In this document: positions 23,738 through 35,036 of the stretch, one piece after another
Position numbering within the stretch: the first letter of the stretch is position 1
Layout: every line of letters begins with the position of its first letter
From: Calendula officinalis
Taxonomy: Eukaryota; Streptophyta; Magnoliopsida; Asterales; Asteraceae
Length of the DNA stretch: 64,000 bases
Reading direction: 5' to 3'
Assembly (NCBI GenBank): GCA_963853835.1
Contig: OY970825.1
Coordinates: 27,032,835-27,096,834, forward strand
Translations under genes and position numbers: made by a program
Notes under the pieces: model-generated
Database searches by the model: none
What the model was told of the DNA's origin: nothing
What the model saw: the letters and a program-made list of their open reading frames with translations, nothing else

Positions 23738-25667
23738 GACCGAGCGGTATGGGCACCGGGGCGGGGAGCACGGGCTTAGGTGGCCGGTTGGCCACGGCGT
23801 GGACTAGCGGGGAACACCGCCCCCCTACACGGCGTGGGGTGCGGTGGTTGAGTTCTGTGGCCACGGGAACGGACGACCACGAGCGGGGGAGCGTATTTTT
23901 TCGACCGTTGGGAGGGTAACGGTCATTTTTTCGACCGTTAGAATTATAAAAAAAAACTTTTTTTTTTACTTTTTATTTCCCCTATATATACACACATAAT
24001 ACATCTTTTTTTCTCACACCTTTACCATCTTTCTCTCTACAACCATTTCTCTCTACAACCATCTTTTTTTCTCACATCTTTTACTACCAAATGGATTCCA
24101 ACCAAAGCACGCCTGATTCCAACCAAAACACGCAAGACAATCTTGGATTTGCACAGTTCGAGCCATATGTTAATTTGCTCAGCTCAGGCACTGTCATTCC
24201 ACCAAATCCCCAATACCAACAACCTCAATACCAACAACCTCAATACCAACAATTTCAAAACCCCCATTTCCAAAACCCCCATTTCCAAAACACCCAATTC
24301 CAAAACCTCCAATTTCAAAACCCCCAATTCCAAAACACACAATTCCAACCAAATCAGTTTCAACAAAGTCAATTCCAAAGTGCTCAATTCCAAAGTACAC
24401 AATTCCAACAAACAGAGGCTGGCGGTAGTCGAGCAAAAAAGAAGTCGAAAGGAAAGGGGAAAGCCAAAGAAAAAGAAGTTATTGATTCTGACGGTCCATT
24501 GACTTGGACCACTGAAGAAGAAGTCGCTTTGTGTAAAGCTTGGTGTGCCTCGTCAAAAGACCCAAAGGATGGGAATAGCAAGAAAAGCAAAGGGCTATGG
24601 GACGCTGTGTCCAAAACATTCCACGAGCTTATGGGGCGTCCAACGTACCGAAACCACGACAAACTTTCTGGGAAATGGCGTCAACTAGTCACCAATTTAA
24701 CAAAGTTTAACGGTATCTACAACAAGCTCATGTCTGAGAAACGTAGCGGGATGAGTGATTTTGATGTTATGGCAGCGGCAAGGCTAGAATACAAGGGTAA
24801 TGGGCATAATGGTTTTGAGCAAGAAAAGCAGTGGTTGGTTGTCAAAGGCGACCCAAAATGGTTAGCGATGCCGACTTCACAAGAGCACCAACAACAACAA
24901 TCAAAGCGGTCTCGTAGTTCCCAGTCGGTTGATGTTTCTGATGGTCATACGACTACTTCGTGTATCGACCTTAATGCTGGGGACGACGACATCCCCGATG
25001 ACTTATTCGATGAAGTCGAAGAAACCCCCACTCCAAGCCGACCGGTAGGAAGAGATAAGACCAAACGAGCACTACGGCATGCGGCGCAACAGGCATCGTC
25101 GAACACTACGATGGACGAAGTCGCAAAGTTGTTGGCCGATCATGGTGTGTCGTCAAAAGAGAAGGTTGCGTTGAGGAGGGAAAAACTGCAGACCGACAAG
25201 ACCGCTAAAGAGGGAAAAATTATGCTCAATACCATCTCCATTTTGAAGCATAAAGAGGAGGATTTGGACGGGGAGGATCTCGAGATCTTGCGGGAAGCGA
25301 AAGCGAAGGCGAGGGCCGCTTTCCGCAAGTTAAGCTAGTTTTTTTTTTTCAAGTATTGTATTTTTTTTAAATTTCTAGGATTTTAATTTTTAATTTCAAG
25401 TATTGTATATTTTTTTTTTTAATTTCTAGGATTTTAATTTTTAATTTCTAGTATTGTAATGTTTTAATTTTTAATTTTAATGGAATTTTAATTTTATGTT
25501 TAAAAAATAAAGGGAAAAGAAATGATGAGTTAGAAAAAAAATGGTGTGGGGTGGAGTGGTGGGTATTTCCTGGATAAAGTGGAGTGGTGTGGTGTGGTGT
25601 GGTTGCTGAGGTGGCAGATGATGTGGCAGAAAAAATGGGGTGGTGGTGGTGCCCATACCCCATAGTC
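23738..25667 (+). mobile_element. PIF/Harbinger element with ORF1 only
   Basis: Ends are GACCGAGCGGTATGGGCACC and, reverse-complemented, GACTATGGGGTATGGGCACC, flanked by TAA at 23735-23737 and 25668-25670. It is 1,930 bp long and carries one intact ORF (24091-25338) but no DDE transposase, so it would need a transposase from another copy. Confidence 0.85.
24091..25338 (+). CDS. PIF/Harbinger ORF1: Myb/SANT-like, NAM-associated C-terminus
   Basis: Single-exon ORF of 415 residues. Residues about 40-110 are a run of short Gln/Asn/Phe repeats (QFQNPHFQN and variants). A basic block follows (RAKKKSKGKGKAKEKE), probably a nuclear localisation signal. A trihelix/SANT-like domain covers about 137-260 (LTWTTEEEVALCKAW; GLWDAVSKTF; KLSGKWRQLVTNLTKF; EKQWLVVKGDPKW). 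The Lys/Glu-rich C-terminus (KEKVALRREKLQ to AAFRKLS) matches the 'No apical meristem-associated' C-terminal type. In PIF/Harbinger transposons such a protein binds DNA and works with the transposase. A TATA-like CTATATATACAC lies at about 23983-23994. It is intact, so it is a recent copy or has been kept. Confidence 0.8.
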   Translation: MDSNQSTPDSNQNTQDNLGFAQFEPYVNLLSSGTVIPPNPQYQQPQYQQPQYQQFQNPHFQNPHFQNTQFQNLQFQNPQFQNTQFQPNQFQQSQFQSAQFQSTQFQQTEAGGSRAKKKSKGKGKAKEKEVIDSDGPLTWTTEEEVALCKAWCASSKDPKDGNSKKSKGLWDAVSKTFHELMGRPTYRNHDKLSGKWRQLVTNLTKFNGIYNKLMSEKRSGMSDFDVMAAARLEYKGNGHNGFEQEKQWLVVKGDPKWLAMPTSQEHQQQQSKRSRSSQSVDVSDGHTTTSCIDLNAGDDDIPDDLFDEVEETPTPSRPVGRDKTKRALRHAAQQASSNTTMDEVAKLLADHGVSSKEKVALRREKLQTDKTAKEGKIMLNTISILKHKEEDLDGEDLEILREAKAKARAAFRKLS

Positions 25668-25670
25668 TAA

Positions 25671-27031
25671 AGAATTAACATAATTAAGGGGAACTGCTGG
25701 TAATTTAGGATAATATCGGAATAGTTTTTAAAAATGAAGATAGTAAGACCAGCAAAGTCAAATAAACTGAAGAAATTATGAATAAAAAATTTATGTGATG
25801 CATATAAACTGAAGAATAAAATTTAAAATATATGAGTTATAAATACCTATGTAGTGGTGCAATCGGGTTTTATATTAATTGTATAACGTATGACAAGCAG
25901 TTTTAAAAAGTTTATATTAAAACAGGGTATAAAACGATTTAGCATTCATGTCAAGTTATACCGTGCATTCATAAAAAATATGATGACTAACCGAGTTTCG
26001 AATTGGATTTGCAGATTGGAGATCAGAGTTCGTAATGTGATGAATCAAAACAGTTTGATGGTGATATTAGGAGTCGGTTCAAATGAGCTTTATAGCCTCT
26101 CAAACTGGCATTTAATTATATTCCAAACCATTTGGTTATCATTGAGGTAATACATATCTTTTACGAATACGAATTTTAAAAAATAGGAGATTTGATTGTT
26201 TTGAATTGAAATCTCCGGATTTTAAAAAGTATTACGTATTTTTTGGAAAGTTTGTTTTGAGATGAATATATTACGTTTCTTGTGAGAATATCGGGTTTGT
26301 TCAAGTCATAAAGATTTTGTTTAAAAATTTAATGCTTTCCGAATTTTGTTATTGAGGTTTTTTCTGTCTTTCCCGAAAATAGAGTAATAGGGTAAACTAT
26401 TCAATGAAAATAAATGAAATAAAATATTATTCAAAATTGCGAGTATTGATGCAAAAAATCCGGATTTTAAACAGTATTACGTTTGTTTGGAATATTTATT
26501 TTGGGTCAAACAGTATTATGGTTTTTTGTGTTTAAACCGGATTTGTCTTAAAGATATTGTTTACAATTTTAATGCTTTTTAAATTTCGTTATTAAGGATT
26601 TTACTTCCAATTTCGAAGAAAGAGTAATGGGTGAAACGGATTTTTGAAAATAAATGTTCAAAAATAGTGTAAAGTGCCATAATTGAAACATCTAATAAAG
26701 AATTGATATTTGGGTGCCATGTTTGTAAAATATGTAATGGGGAAACCGTGTGTGGTTTTAATTTTTGAAAATAAGGGACAAAATATGTATTCAGCTGTGA
26801 TTTTAAATGCAGGATTGATATGTTTTCCGTTAAATCCGGATGATATTAAATGCAGAATATCAAGGCTTAGGAAAATTGAGAGGAAATCGTTGGTCAATGT
26901 GTGAATTACACGTAACATAAACAACCAATCAGAGCGCTTCAAACGGGTGAGTTGTCAAACCAAAATCATATGTAGCTGCATATATAGTTGAAGATGACTA
27001 TAAAGACGGGGCAAATACCTTATTGGAGGCC
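25671..27031. other. intergenic, AT-rich; contains a diverged tandem repeat
   Basis: No gene is supported. Two head-to-tail copies of about 200-240 bp are recognisable: 26213-26455 and 26458-26656. Both begin with CCGGATTTTAAA followed by AGTATTACGT, and both later contain TTTAATGCTTT, TTCGTTATT-like and AGAGTAATGGG-like blocks. Confidence 0.55.
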
Positions 27032-27034
27032 TTA

Positions 27035-27104
27035 GACCGGTGCCAACGGTAGGTGCAGTTGCACCGCCGGTTGCACGCCGGTACTGCACACTGTTGGCAC
27101 GGTC
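27035..27104. mobile_element. remnant of PIF/Harbinger ends (70-bp inverted repeat)
   Basis: Left GACCGGTGCCAACGGT and right (reverse-complemented) GACCGTGCCAACAGT are nearly identical inverted copies that match the ends of the window's PIF elements. A TTA precedes the left end but the right flank is CTG, so there is no clean duplication. It is probably an internally deleted or broken derivative. Confidence 0.45.
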
Positions 27105-27189
27105 CTGCGGTTTTTCCGTCGGTTGAGCATTAGCCGGTTTAGCTCTTCGTAAATTGGTTTGCAAGGGTATATTCGTAAAAGCGGTTTAC

Positions 27190-27217
27190 AACGGATACAT
27201 TTTCGAAACTAGCCGTT
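27190..27217. promoter_or_regulatory. MSA-like mitotic promoter elements of CDC20
   Basis: AACGG at 27190-27194 and CCGTT at 27213-27217 (one on each strand) lie 70-95 bp upstream of the TATA box. AACGG is the core of the M-phase-specific activator element bound by three-repeat MYB proteins in plant G2/M genes, which suits CDC20. The pentamer is short, so chance occurrence is possible. Confidence 0.4.
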
Positions 27218-27282
27218 CTATCTTCGCCGCTACACACCACCAGAAAACACCATCGCAACTCACAAACCCTAGTTTTTCATCA

Positions 27283-27289
27283 TATAAAA
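27283..27289 (+). promoter_or_regulatory. TATA box of CDC20
   Basis: TATAAAA lies about 220 bp upstream of the ATG and is followed by a CT-rich leader. The TTTTGCAG at about 27442-27449 may be the acceptor of a 5' UTR intron. Confidence 0.55.
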
Positions 27290-27503
27290 CCCCCTAAATT
27301 CTCTCTGATTAATCACACAATTCTCTTCTCTTCTCTCTCAACGCCATCTTAGCAACTAACACACTCTGCAATTAGTGTTTATTTCTTAATTTCTGTTTCC
27401 TTAATCTCATATCTGTTCATTGCTTCTTGATCTAATATCTGTTTTGCAGGATTTTTTGATTTTTTTATTTGATTATATATATATTTTTGTTTGTTCTAAC
27501 GTC

Positions 27504-29335
27504 ATGGATGCAGGATCTGTAAGTTCTTCAGCTACCAAATCACAATCACGATGCCCCCTTCGGGACCAATTCCTTCAGAGAAAAAATTCTCGAGAAAACG
27601 TAAGCCCCTTTCTCGTAATTTAAGAATATAACCTGATCAGTCAGCTACTGAGTTAGTGATTTATCGTCTGATCGATTATGTGTTGCTGACTTGCTGTATA
27701 GATTTATACTGAATACATAAAGCGATTGATTTCATACCTAATTAGGGATTTAGGGCTTTTTTGGCGGATTAGTTACTGAATTAGAGGTTTTTTATTTGAT
27801 TGATTATGTGTAGTTGGATCGATTCATACCAAACAGATCAGCAATGGATTTCGATTACGCTCATTACATGCTCACAGAAGCTAAAAAAGGTAAGGAAAAC
27901 CCGATGAACAGCTCACCAGCAAAGGAAGCATACAGGAAGCATTTGGTAGATACTTTCAACATGAACAGGGGCAGGATTCTAGCTTTCAAGAACAAGCCAC
28001 CAACACCAACAGCTTCTTTTCCTAGCGATTGTTCTTCTTCAGTTCACCAATCCAAACCTGTAAAGGCCCGTAGATACATTCCTCAGGTAATCTCTACAAA
28101 ATTCATTCTCATATTCCAACTTGTGTAATCTTGTCTTTATTACAAGCCCTAAAAATTGTTGTTCTTTTTTTTGTTATGTTTGTAGACTTCAGAAAGAACA
28201 TTGGATGCACCAGATCTTGTAGATGACTATTATTTGAACCTATTGGATTGGGGAAGCAGTAATGTTCTTGCAATTGCTCTTGGGAACACAGTGTATCTAT
28301 GGGATGCTGCAGATGGTAACACCTCAGAACTCGTGACAGTAGATGACGAAAGTGGGCCCGTTACAAGCGTCAAATGGGCCCCAGACGGTCGCCACATCTC
28401 AATCGGGCTCAACAGTTCTGATGTCCAACTTTGGGATTCAACAGCTAACAGACTGGTAATAATCTGAATATCTGATCTTTAGTTATGATGAGATCTTGTG
28501 CGTGTTTAACTGAATCTTTCGGTTTGATACTACAGTTAAGAACATTGAAAGGCGGTCATCAATCTCGAGTGGGAGCATTGGATTGGAACAACCACATTCT
28601 GACAACTGGCGGAATGGACGGCCGGATCGTAAACAACGATGTCAGAATCCGATCACACATAGTGGAAACATATTCCGGCCACCACCAGGAAGTTTGCGGG
28701 CTGAAATGGTCAACTTCCGGTCAACAATTAGCTAGCGGCGGGAACGACAATCTGCTCCACATTTGGGACCGGTCAATGGCTTCCACCAACTCCCCGACCC
28801 AATATCTTCACCGGCTCGAGGACCACACTGCAGCGGTTAAAGCCCTTGCTTGGTGCCCGTTTCAGGCCAATCTTTTGGCTTCAGGTGGTGGTGGTGGTGA
28901 TAAATGTATCAAATTTTGGAACACACACACAGGTGCGTGTTTGAATTCGGTTGACACGGGCTCACAAGTGTGTGCACTTTTATGGAACAAAAACGAACGT
29001 GAGTTGTTGAGCTCACACGGGTTTAGTCAAAACCAGTTGACTTTATGGAAGTACCCATCGATGGTTAAGATGGCTGAACTCACTGGTCATACCTCAAGAG
29101 TCCTTTTCATGGCACAGGTATATATTAAAAGTCAAAATTGATTAGAAAGGTCAAACATTTGGTTTTTAACGATAATAATTATGTGTTGCAGAGTCCCGAT
29201 GGTTGTACTGTTGCATCTGCTGCAGGAGACGAGACATTGAGATTTTGGAATGTTTTTGGGAGCCCGGAAGTTGCGGCTAAAGCTGCACCTAAAGCTGCTA
29301 CCGAGCCGTTTGCTCACCTGAACCGTATTCGTTGA
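27504..29335 (+). CDS. CDC20: CDC20, WD40 activator of the anaphase-promoting complex
   Basis: Five exons (27504-27599, 27814-28086, 28186-28455, 28536-29117, 29192-29335) join in frame. The N-terminus has a D-box-like RCPLRDQFL and the C-box DRFIPNR that contacts the APC/C. KEN (in KKGKENPM) follows. Seven WD40 blades run from about residue 135 (VYLWDAA; VQLWDS; GGMDGRIVNNDVR; LLHIWDRS; CIKFWNTH; LTLWKYP; LRFWNVF). The protein ends in the Ile-Arg tail (HLNRIR) that docks on CDC27. All functional motifs are present, so the gene looks active. It would direct APC/C to mitotic substrates such as cyclins and securin. Confidence 0.95.
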
Positions 29336-30397
29336 TTCATATTTTTTTATTGCACAAATAGAAAGAAAAACAAAACAGAAAGAAAATGTATATGTATTAG
29401 TTGTTGGATAAAATGCTTTTGTGTAATCCCTTATTACAAAGATTTTAATTATTAGTTATTCATTTTCTTTTCCTTATTAGTGTACTTTGAATTTTTGCCC
29501 AATAATAACACAATTATCAGGATTTGTTTCTTTTTTCTGTTTTATAATGAGTATATTATGCAACATAAATAAAAGATAAATCTTTTTAGAATTCATACAC
29601 ATGAATGCAAAATAGACATGAGAAGCTGCATTGGAGTTTTTCATATTCAATTGTAATTTACAATCAGTTAACATTTCCATGAAAAAGAATGGCTAAAACC
29701 CTATATGTGATGATCAACAGTCAACCTTCTCAAATATGGTGAAAGTTCTTAGAAAGTTTAAATGTTACCCACTCCGACTCCGGGTTTTACTTAAAGCGGC
29801 ACAGTCAGCCGCAAAGCGGGTCGAAATAAAAAAAAACGTTCAAAAAATTTGTTTTAATGTGTATTGACTTTTTTGTCCTTTCAAGTCTGAAATAAAATGT
29901 GTCTATTTTCAAGTTTTTGATTGGTTGATGGTGTTGTTTATTATATGGAATTATGGATGATGAGATGTAGCCCATATTTGACCATTAAATCAATGCAAAA
30001 GAATATTATCATGATTCTCCACATTAGATGATAACCATTAAATCAACTGCACGTGCTTTTATTAGGGTTTCTTTTCAAGTGTCACAATTATTGATTGTAA
30101 AGTTACAAAGTTGGTTTAAGTTTTATACAAAAACTGCATATTCTGGTTCAATTTAACAAAAACTGCGTATTCTTTAGAAAGTGTTATGGAAGTTGGGAAT
30201 TTTTTATACCACAAATAACTCATATTCATCCCTTATTTTTTCTGAAGATTAAATTCCCGACACTTGGTTAATGAAATTTTATACTATTTGGGCTAGAAAA
30301 TTAAAAATTGGCACTATTATCATGCATGTTGATTTCCATAGTTTAAAGGCTGTGTTGTTAATGAAAAGGCTTAAAAGGTGCAAAAATAAGTGGGTTC
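29336..30397. other. CDC20 3' UTR and spacer, no further gene
   Basis: AT-rich 3' region with AATAAA-like sequence, then unassigned intergenic DNA up to the MULE-like element. No exon structure is seen. Confidence 0.6.
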
Positions 30398-30406
30398 CAA
30401 AAGAGC

Positions 30407-31799
30407 GAGTCATTTGCATAAATGATGCACTTTACATCAAGATTGTACAAATAATGTCATTTTTTGGGGCTTTGCAAAACTAATGCTATCCCATTGTGCT
30501 GCACCCGGACCCCCCACGATCCCCACCTGCTGCACCCGGATCCCCCTTAAACCTGCAAAAAGTTGTACCTTTTGTACCCTTCCGACACCAAAGTACTTTC
30601 TTGTAGGATCCCCTACCCACATGCCCGGATCCCCTTGGGGTATCCCCTACCCGTACGCCCGGATCCCCTTGGGGTATCCCCTACCTGCACGCCCGGATCC
30701 CACTTAACTCTGCCCTATAAAACACTGCATAAACCCACTACATCTCACTACACATTTACCTCATACATCTCACTACACATTTACCCCATGAAATATTAAA
30801 TATTAGTTTAAGATATTAGATTAAAACAAAGTTAATGCGATGCGGCAATTGGCAAAATGCTAAATCTAACATCTTGTATAGAGAATTCATATTTCTTAAC
30901 TTATTGTATTAATGTATTATGTACAGCTGTCTATGCAAATATGCAATTGAAAGATTACAATAGCATAATGATTATTTTATTTATGATATAAAATTAAAAT
31001 AATACAGTCAAAAAAAGGATGCCAGTATGCTATTATGCTATTATGCTATTATGCTGTGTCCATGGAGTATGGATGGATTGCATTTTTCTTCATTTTGCTT
31101 CTTTTTATTCGCTAAAGAAATTTTAGTATGGTACTAATCGCTTAAGTATATGAAAAAGATATTATGCACTTCGCAACATGTTTGTAAAGATATTATATAT
31201 TATATTACTTATAACACTATATTTAAAATAGAAAATATTATTTATATATTGTAGATGAATAATAATATTTCACTAGAAAATATATTTACAGGGGATCGCC
31301 TCATATTCGTCCCATTAAATTACACATCTCGTTAGACATTATTAAGTTTTAATTACAAGCAAAAAATTAACCACTTGGAAATATTCATTAAAATCCCCTT
31401 TCAACAAAACAAATTCAAAGGGAAAACTATTATCGTGAAGTGTAATATGTTATTATCGTGAGATGTAGTGGGTTTATGAAGTGTTTTATAGGGCAGAGTT
31501 AAGTGGGATCCGGGCGTGCAGGTAGGGGATACCCCAAGGGGATCCGGGCGTACGGGTAGGGGATACCCCAAGGGGATCCGGGCATGTGGGTAGGGGATCC
31601 TACAAGAAAGTACTTTGGTGTCGGAAGGGTACAAAAGGTACAACTTTTTGCAGGTTTAGGGGGGATCCGGGTGCAGCAGGTGGGGATCGTGGGGGATCCG
31701 GGTGCAACACAAGGGGATAGCATTAGTTTTGCAAAGCCCCAAAAAATGATATTATTTGTACAATCTTGATGTAAAGTGCATCATTTATGCAAATGACTC
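30407..31799. mobile_element. Mutator-like element with long inverted arms (foldback type)
   Basis: The outer ends read GAGTCATTTGCATAAATGAT and its reverse complement, flanked by perfect 9-bp repeats CAAAAGAGC at 30398-30406 and 31800-31808. A 9-bp duplication is typical of Mutator-like elements. The arms (about 30407-30750 and 31457-31799) are about 340 bp long and differ at only a handful of positions by eye, so transcripts could fold into a long hairpin. The 700-bp AT-rich middle has no transposase; it includes a small run of CTATTATG repeats near 31028-31055. Confidence 0.8.
30607..30718. repeat. tandem CCGGATCCC repeats within left arm
   Basis: Units of about 37 bp (CCGGATCCCCTTGGGGTATC plus CCCTACCC and a variable CACGCC-like end) repeat about three times. 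The right arm has the inverted counterpart at about 31502-31600. Additional CACCCGGATCCCC units lie at 30503-30550. Confidence 0.75.
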
Positions 31800-31808
31800 C
31801 AAAAGAGC

Positions 31809-32913
31809 ATGACACTTTTGTTTGTATTTTCATAATTTGAACTGAAGTATCAATGTTGTCATTTAGACCACAAGTTTTTAAATGAAATCTTAATACTTAT
31901 TTTAGTTTTAATGTAAGTTTTTGATTATTATACGTATCAAGTATAGAATTCAATCTCTTCCTTAGGAAAACATTTACCAAATGATCAAATAATGTTCGAA
32001 AACGGTCACATCAACAGCTATGTCACGTACATCATGAGCAAAGTTCGATCACCCAAGAAAGTCTCTTATAATGGGAGTACCTTAATAATTATTACAATAT
32101 AAATACCCCATAAAAATGGCTCGTTTCTTTTCTTTTCCAGTCTAGATATTCTTATCCCAATTCAGTAGATGATCCATAAATTTAATATCATCCATCGAAA
32201 TCGAAATGTTCCACCAACGACCAAAATCACGTGTGGCCACATCATGCTGAAGATTGATACGAGCTAACGGACATTAAGGCATATTCGCCGGATTATTCTG
32301 TTTCAAAACGGTTAAGTCGGGACCTTAGTCAGATAAACATCAACCAAACCATATTTTATGTAATTAATTACGTGACACCAATTAGACACTCTCTCACTAA
32401 TGTCTTCTTGGGAGACAATTGTGTGTGTACTACTATTTTTGCAGCAATATCCACGAAATGTTTTACATATTTCCCCCTTTTGTTTAACCTTTTATCGATC
32501 TCACCCTTATCTTTTCTATATTTTTAGTTTCTATCCAAAACACATGTTTCATTTCATCTCCTTGTTTTTTAATCTACCCTTTAATTTACAAGGAATTTTA
32601 AGCAAACTCTATAAAATACTTATTGTAACTCTTAATACTGGATATAGCACCAAGGAAATAAGGAATTGACAATATTACAAATTACAACCTTATATCGTCA
32701 AATTACAAAGTAGAGTGCCTGAATCGAAAGATCATAATACTTGAGTGTCCTACCAACAATATATGTACAAAAATTTATATATATTCACACAGTTTTTGGA
32801 GCACACAATACACCTACCTTTTCTTCTTGAATTCTTCGCATTCTTCTCTCTCTACACACATTTTTGTCTATTGTCTTAACTTTCTCTCTCTAAATCCGAA
32901 AACAGCTTATTGT
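31809..32913. other. intergenic and LEA-gene promoter
   Basis: No gene was found between the MULE-like element and the LEA gene. TTATATATATTC at about 32775 is a plausible TATA box, followed by a CT-rich leader (TTCTCTCTCTACACAC). Confidence 0.5.
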
Positions 32914-34729
32914 ATGGCCGCCAATTCGCAAAGCCGGAGAATCGCGAGCTTAGGGAAGCGATTTGTCAGCCAGATCCGCACATCATCTGCTGTTGATCCA
33001 GCTCTCACTCTCAGGTATACATACTTACAGTATTATCATTCAAATATCGTTTTAGAGGACCGAATTCAAGTATAACGAGCTGGAATATGCTGATTTTATC
33101 ATTATCAACTGAATTTTATCCCAATTTTTTTTCACACCAGTAGTCAATGTTGGTAAATATTTAATTGAATCTCACAGTTAGGTATATCTGTGTGTGTTTG
33201 AGCGGGAGGTATCTATCTACAGATAATATGATCGTAAAGTGAAATTACTCCGTTATTTCTTAAGATCATAGTCAATGTTGATGTTTATTTAATTAAATCT
33301 CACCGTTAATTAGGTATATTTCTGTGTGTGAGCGGGAGGTGCTGTAATATGCTGATTATATAAAAGTGAATTTTGTCCGAAATTTGTTAAAAGTCAATGT
33401 TGGTGTGTTTGAGCGGGAGGTATTTGTAAATTAGTATGATCTTAGATACACACAGATCAAGATCGGAAAGCATGCAGTTGCAGAAGAAAAATCGGTTCGA
33501 TCTATCAATTTCTGTGTGATTTTTGCTGAAACTCATAATATTTATGGATTTATTTAGTTAGATTCCGATTTTGCGGGTTAAATTAGTGTGTGAAGAAAAA
33601 GGAATATGATGGATCAAAAGAGGAAAGCGATGGTACCGTACAATTTTTGAGAAGGATAAAGTGATGATGACGTGTCCATAGATTTCCATGTGATGGGGTG
33701 GTTGCCGTCGATAGGGAATTGGATAAGGCCTCTCCCAACCCTTACCCATCACTAAACCCATCACTAGCGCCACGTCATCACATCCTTACTGACCCGCTAC
33801 TGACACGGTCGTGCCAACCCTACCCATCACTAACCCATCACTAAACCCATCATTTCCACATCATCATTTTTTATTAAACAAAAAAAAACACTATATTATA
33901 ATAAAAAACAATTGAATTATAATAAAAACAAAAATATTATAATAATAAAAAAAAATAAAGAAAAAAAACTTATTTTATATAAAAAATGGCAATAGTACAA
34001 GTCTTTATGCATGATGTACAACCTCCAAAAACCCTCTTCCTCTCTCTTCCCTCCTCTCTCTTCCGGCAGCCCTCACGCTCGCCCGACGCCTTCCCCAATC
34101 CGTCGAAAACACGACGTGTGTGCCACGACGCAAGCCACGACGGGCTGGTGCCAACGCCGTCGTGGCACGACGGCTCGAAAAGCCCGCTGACGGGTGGTGG
34201 TGACGCTGCGTTGGCAGTGGTCTAAGCTATGGACCACTAGTGATTGATTCTTTTGTTGAGTGATTAGGACCCTCCAATACTCCAATATCTATATATCCCT
34301 GTGTCTTGGGGAAACTGTGTAGTCCGAAACAAGATAAAGAAATAACAAAATTTATTGCACCACCACATTCCAAATCCATTTGATACCCTGCTGTTTAAAT
34401 TACTTGCATATCTTTAGCTGATTTTTATACTGAATAAACCTTTTACAGATAAATTTTTAAAAAAGTAAAATGGACTGAAATTGTGTTGGTTTGTCAGGAG
34501 GGCAGTGCATGTGTCGTCGTACGACAAGAACATAGACGATCAGGACGAAGCAATCACCAAAGCTGAAAGTGAAAAATATTGGGCCCCACACCCAAAGACT
34601 GGAGTTTTCGGGCCAGCTAATGAGAAAAGCCCATCTGGGCCCGAGCCCGCAACATCAAATGGTTCGGTGTTGGAAGAAAAGGCCTTCTACCGCCCACTTG
34701 AGGACCTCGAGAAACCGCCTCACCCTTGA
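32914..34729 (+). CDS. LEA protein, At5g17165-like
   Basis: Two exons (32914-33014 and 34498-34729) encode about 110 residues. The basic N-terminus MAANSQSRRIASLGKRFVSQ looks like a mitochondrial or plastid targeting peptide. The second exon carries the conserved motif EKYWAPHPKTGVFGPA and the C-terminus FYRPLEDLEKPPHP, both characteristic of the late-embryogenesis-abundant At5g17165-like group. A role in drought or stress tolerance is inferred from the family. The 1.48-kb intron contains a PIF/Harbinger MITE (33727-34222) and three short GTGTTTGAGCGGGAGGT-like repeats near 33197, 33323 and 33405. Confidence 0.85.
33727..34222. mobile_element. PIF/Harbinger MITE in LEA-gene intron
   Basis: Left end GGCCTCTCCCAACCC and right end (reverse-complemented) GACCACTGCCAACGC are degenerate inverted repeats with TAA on both sides (33724-33726 and 34223-34225). 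About 496 bp, GC-rich toward the right end, no transposase. The ends resemble those at 4656 and 27035. Confidence 0.7.
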
Positions 34730-35036
34730 TTTAAAATTATGATTTGCCACTATATAAGATTTTATGTTATATGTATATGTTTTTAGTAAGGATCAATAAA
34801 TAAAAGGTGGTTGTGTAAAATATTCCTTAATTGGTTTGTAACCTTGAGTTGCTCACCAACGAAACCAAATAGTTCTGGGATCAAAGTTTAAGTTGTATGT
34901 ATAATTGCATTAAAAAGATTCCTTAATTGTTAAAAAAGTAATGGAGTATAAGTTAACTTTTTGAACACAAAGTGAGGTTTTCTTTTGTTTGAATAGCAAG
35001 GAGCTAATCAAAGGCGCCTTTTTCATGTCTTACTTA
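34730..35036. other. LEA-gene 3' UTR and spacer
   Basis: Contains AATAAATAAA near 34795, a likely polyadenylation signal of the LEA gene. Confidence 0.5.

Noticed and set aside
24143..24502. Second-frame ORF over the Gln/Asn repeat of ORF1
   Set aside because: Shadow of a low-complexity repeat in the real frame.
26710..26904. 64-residue plus-strand frame MGAMFVKYVMGK
   Set aside because: No domain, no context and in unassigned DNA next to diverged tandem repeats.
30483..30799. Overlapping Pro/Arg-rich reading frames in the MULE arms (also at 31401-31769)
   Set aside because: They are translations of the CCGGATCCCC tandem repeats and appear in mirror image in both arms; no gene features.
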